DNA of 18,681 nt. Origin: Podila epigama (taxonomy: Eukaryota; Mortierellomycota; Mortierellomycetes; Mortierellales; Mortierellaceae). Positions within the stretch are counted from its first letter, which is position 1. Every line of letters starts with the position of its first letter. A program made the translations under genes and the position numbers. The stretch lies in the NCBI GenBank assembly GCA_015679605.1, contig JAAAVE010000462.1:1-18681 (forward strand), read 5' to 3'. Shown here one piece after another: positions 18,652-18,681 of this stretch. Below the pieces are notes generated by a model, which worked only from the letters and a program-made list of their open reading frames with translations, was not told the DNA's origin and did not search any database.

Positions 18652-18681
18652 GTAAGTTTTTTTTTTTTTTTTTTTTTTTTT
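18652..18681 (+). other. TOR: TOR intron 17, cut by the window end
   Basis: An A|GTAAGT donor at 18652 (phase 1) begins an intron that immediately becomes an unbroken T homopolymer (from 18657) running to the last base. The acceptor and next exon are not present. Confidence 0.85.

Noticed and set aside
1-18681. tRNA, rRNA, CRISPR, transposon or virus-derived genes
   Set aside because: No cloverleaf-like block with A/B boxes, no regularly spaced repeats, no terminal repeats, and no transposase, reverse transcriptase or viral frames were seen on either strand.

Overview
The window reads as intron-rich fungal nuclear DNA. It holds two large conserved single-copy genes interrupted by short GT..AG introns (about 80-155 nt) with branch-like CTAAC/CTTAAC elements near the 3' splice sites, and AT/purine-rich intergenic DNA full of microsatellites. 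The intron density and protein flavour suggest an early-diverging filamentous fungus, possibly Mortierellomycota or a relative. That placement is an inference; I cannot run a search.

Layout. Positions 1-1871 are low-complexity, repeat-rich DNA. On the minus strand they contain one short gene of 49 codons (322-471) that looks like a secreted two-cysteine peptide, with a TATAAAAG box about 195 bp upstream and no intervening ATG. Positions 1872-9601 (minus) hold a SEN1/senataxin-type RNA/DNA helicase. I reconstruct it as 9 exons giving 2269 codons, close to the usual Sen1 length; all junctions are in phase and all superfamily-1 helicase motifs are present. Positions 9602-10030 are a 429-bp divergent intergenic region with a palindromic CACGTG box. 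Positions 10031-18681 (plus) hold the TOR kinase (PIKK family). I reconstruct 17 exons encoding 2254 residues before the window ends inside intron 17; the last roughly 110 residues, including the FATC domain, lie outside.

How the genes relate. SEN1 acts in the nucleus, where it unwinds RNA:DNA hybrids and terminates RNA polymerase II on short transcripts. TOR is the catalytic subunit of TORC1/TORC2, which links nutrients to growth. They share a short head-to-head promoter region, so co-regulation is possible but unproven. The TOR FRB residues that contact FKBP12-rapamycin are all present, which predicts a rapamycin-sensitive kinase. The small secreted-peptide gene lies downstream of SEN1 on the same strand, with its own TATA box, and looks independent.

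I found no mobile element, CRISPR array, rRNA or tRNA. The least described items are the 49-aa secreted peptide, a candidate CTD-mimic (Nrd1-interaction-like) motif in the SEN1 tail, and the upstream start codons in front of both large genes.
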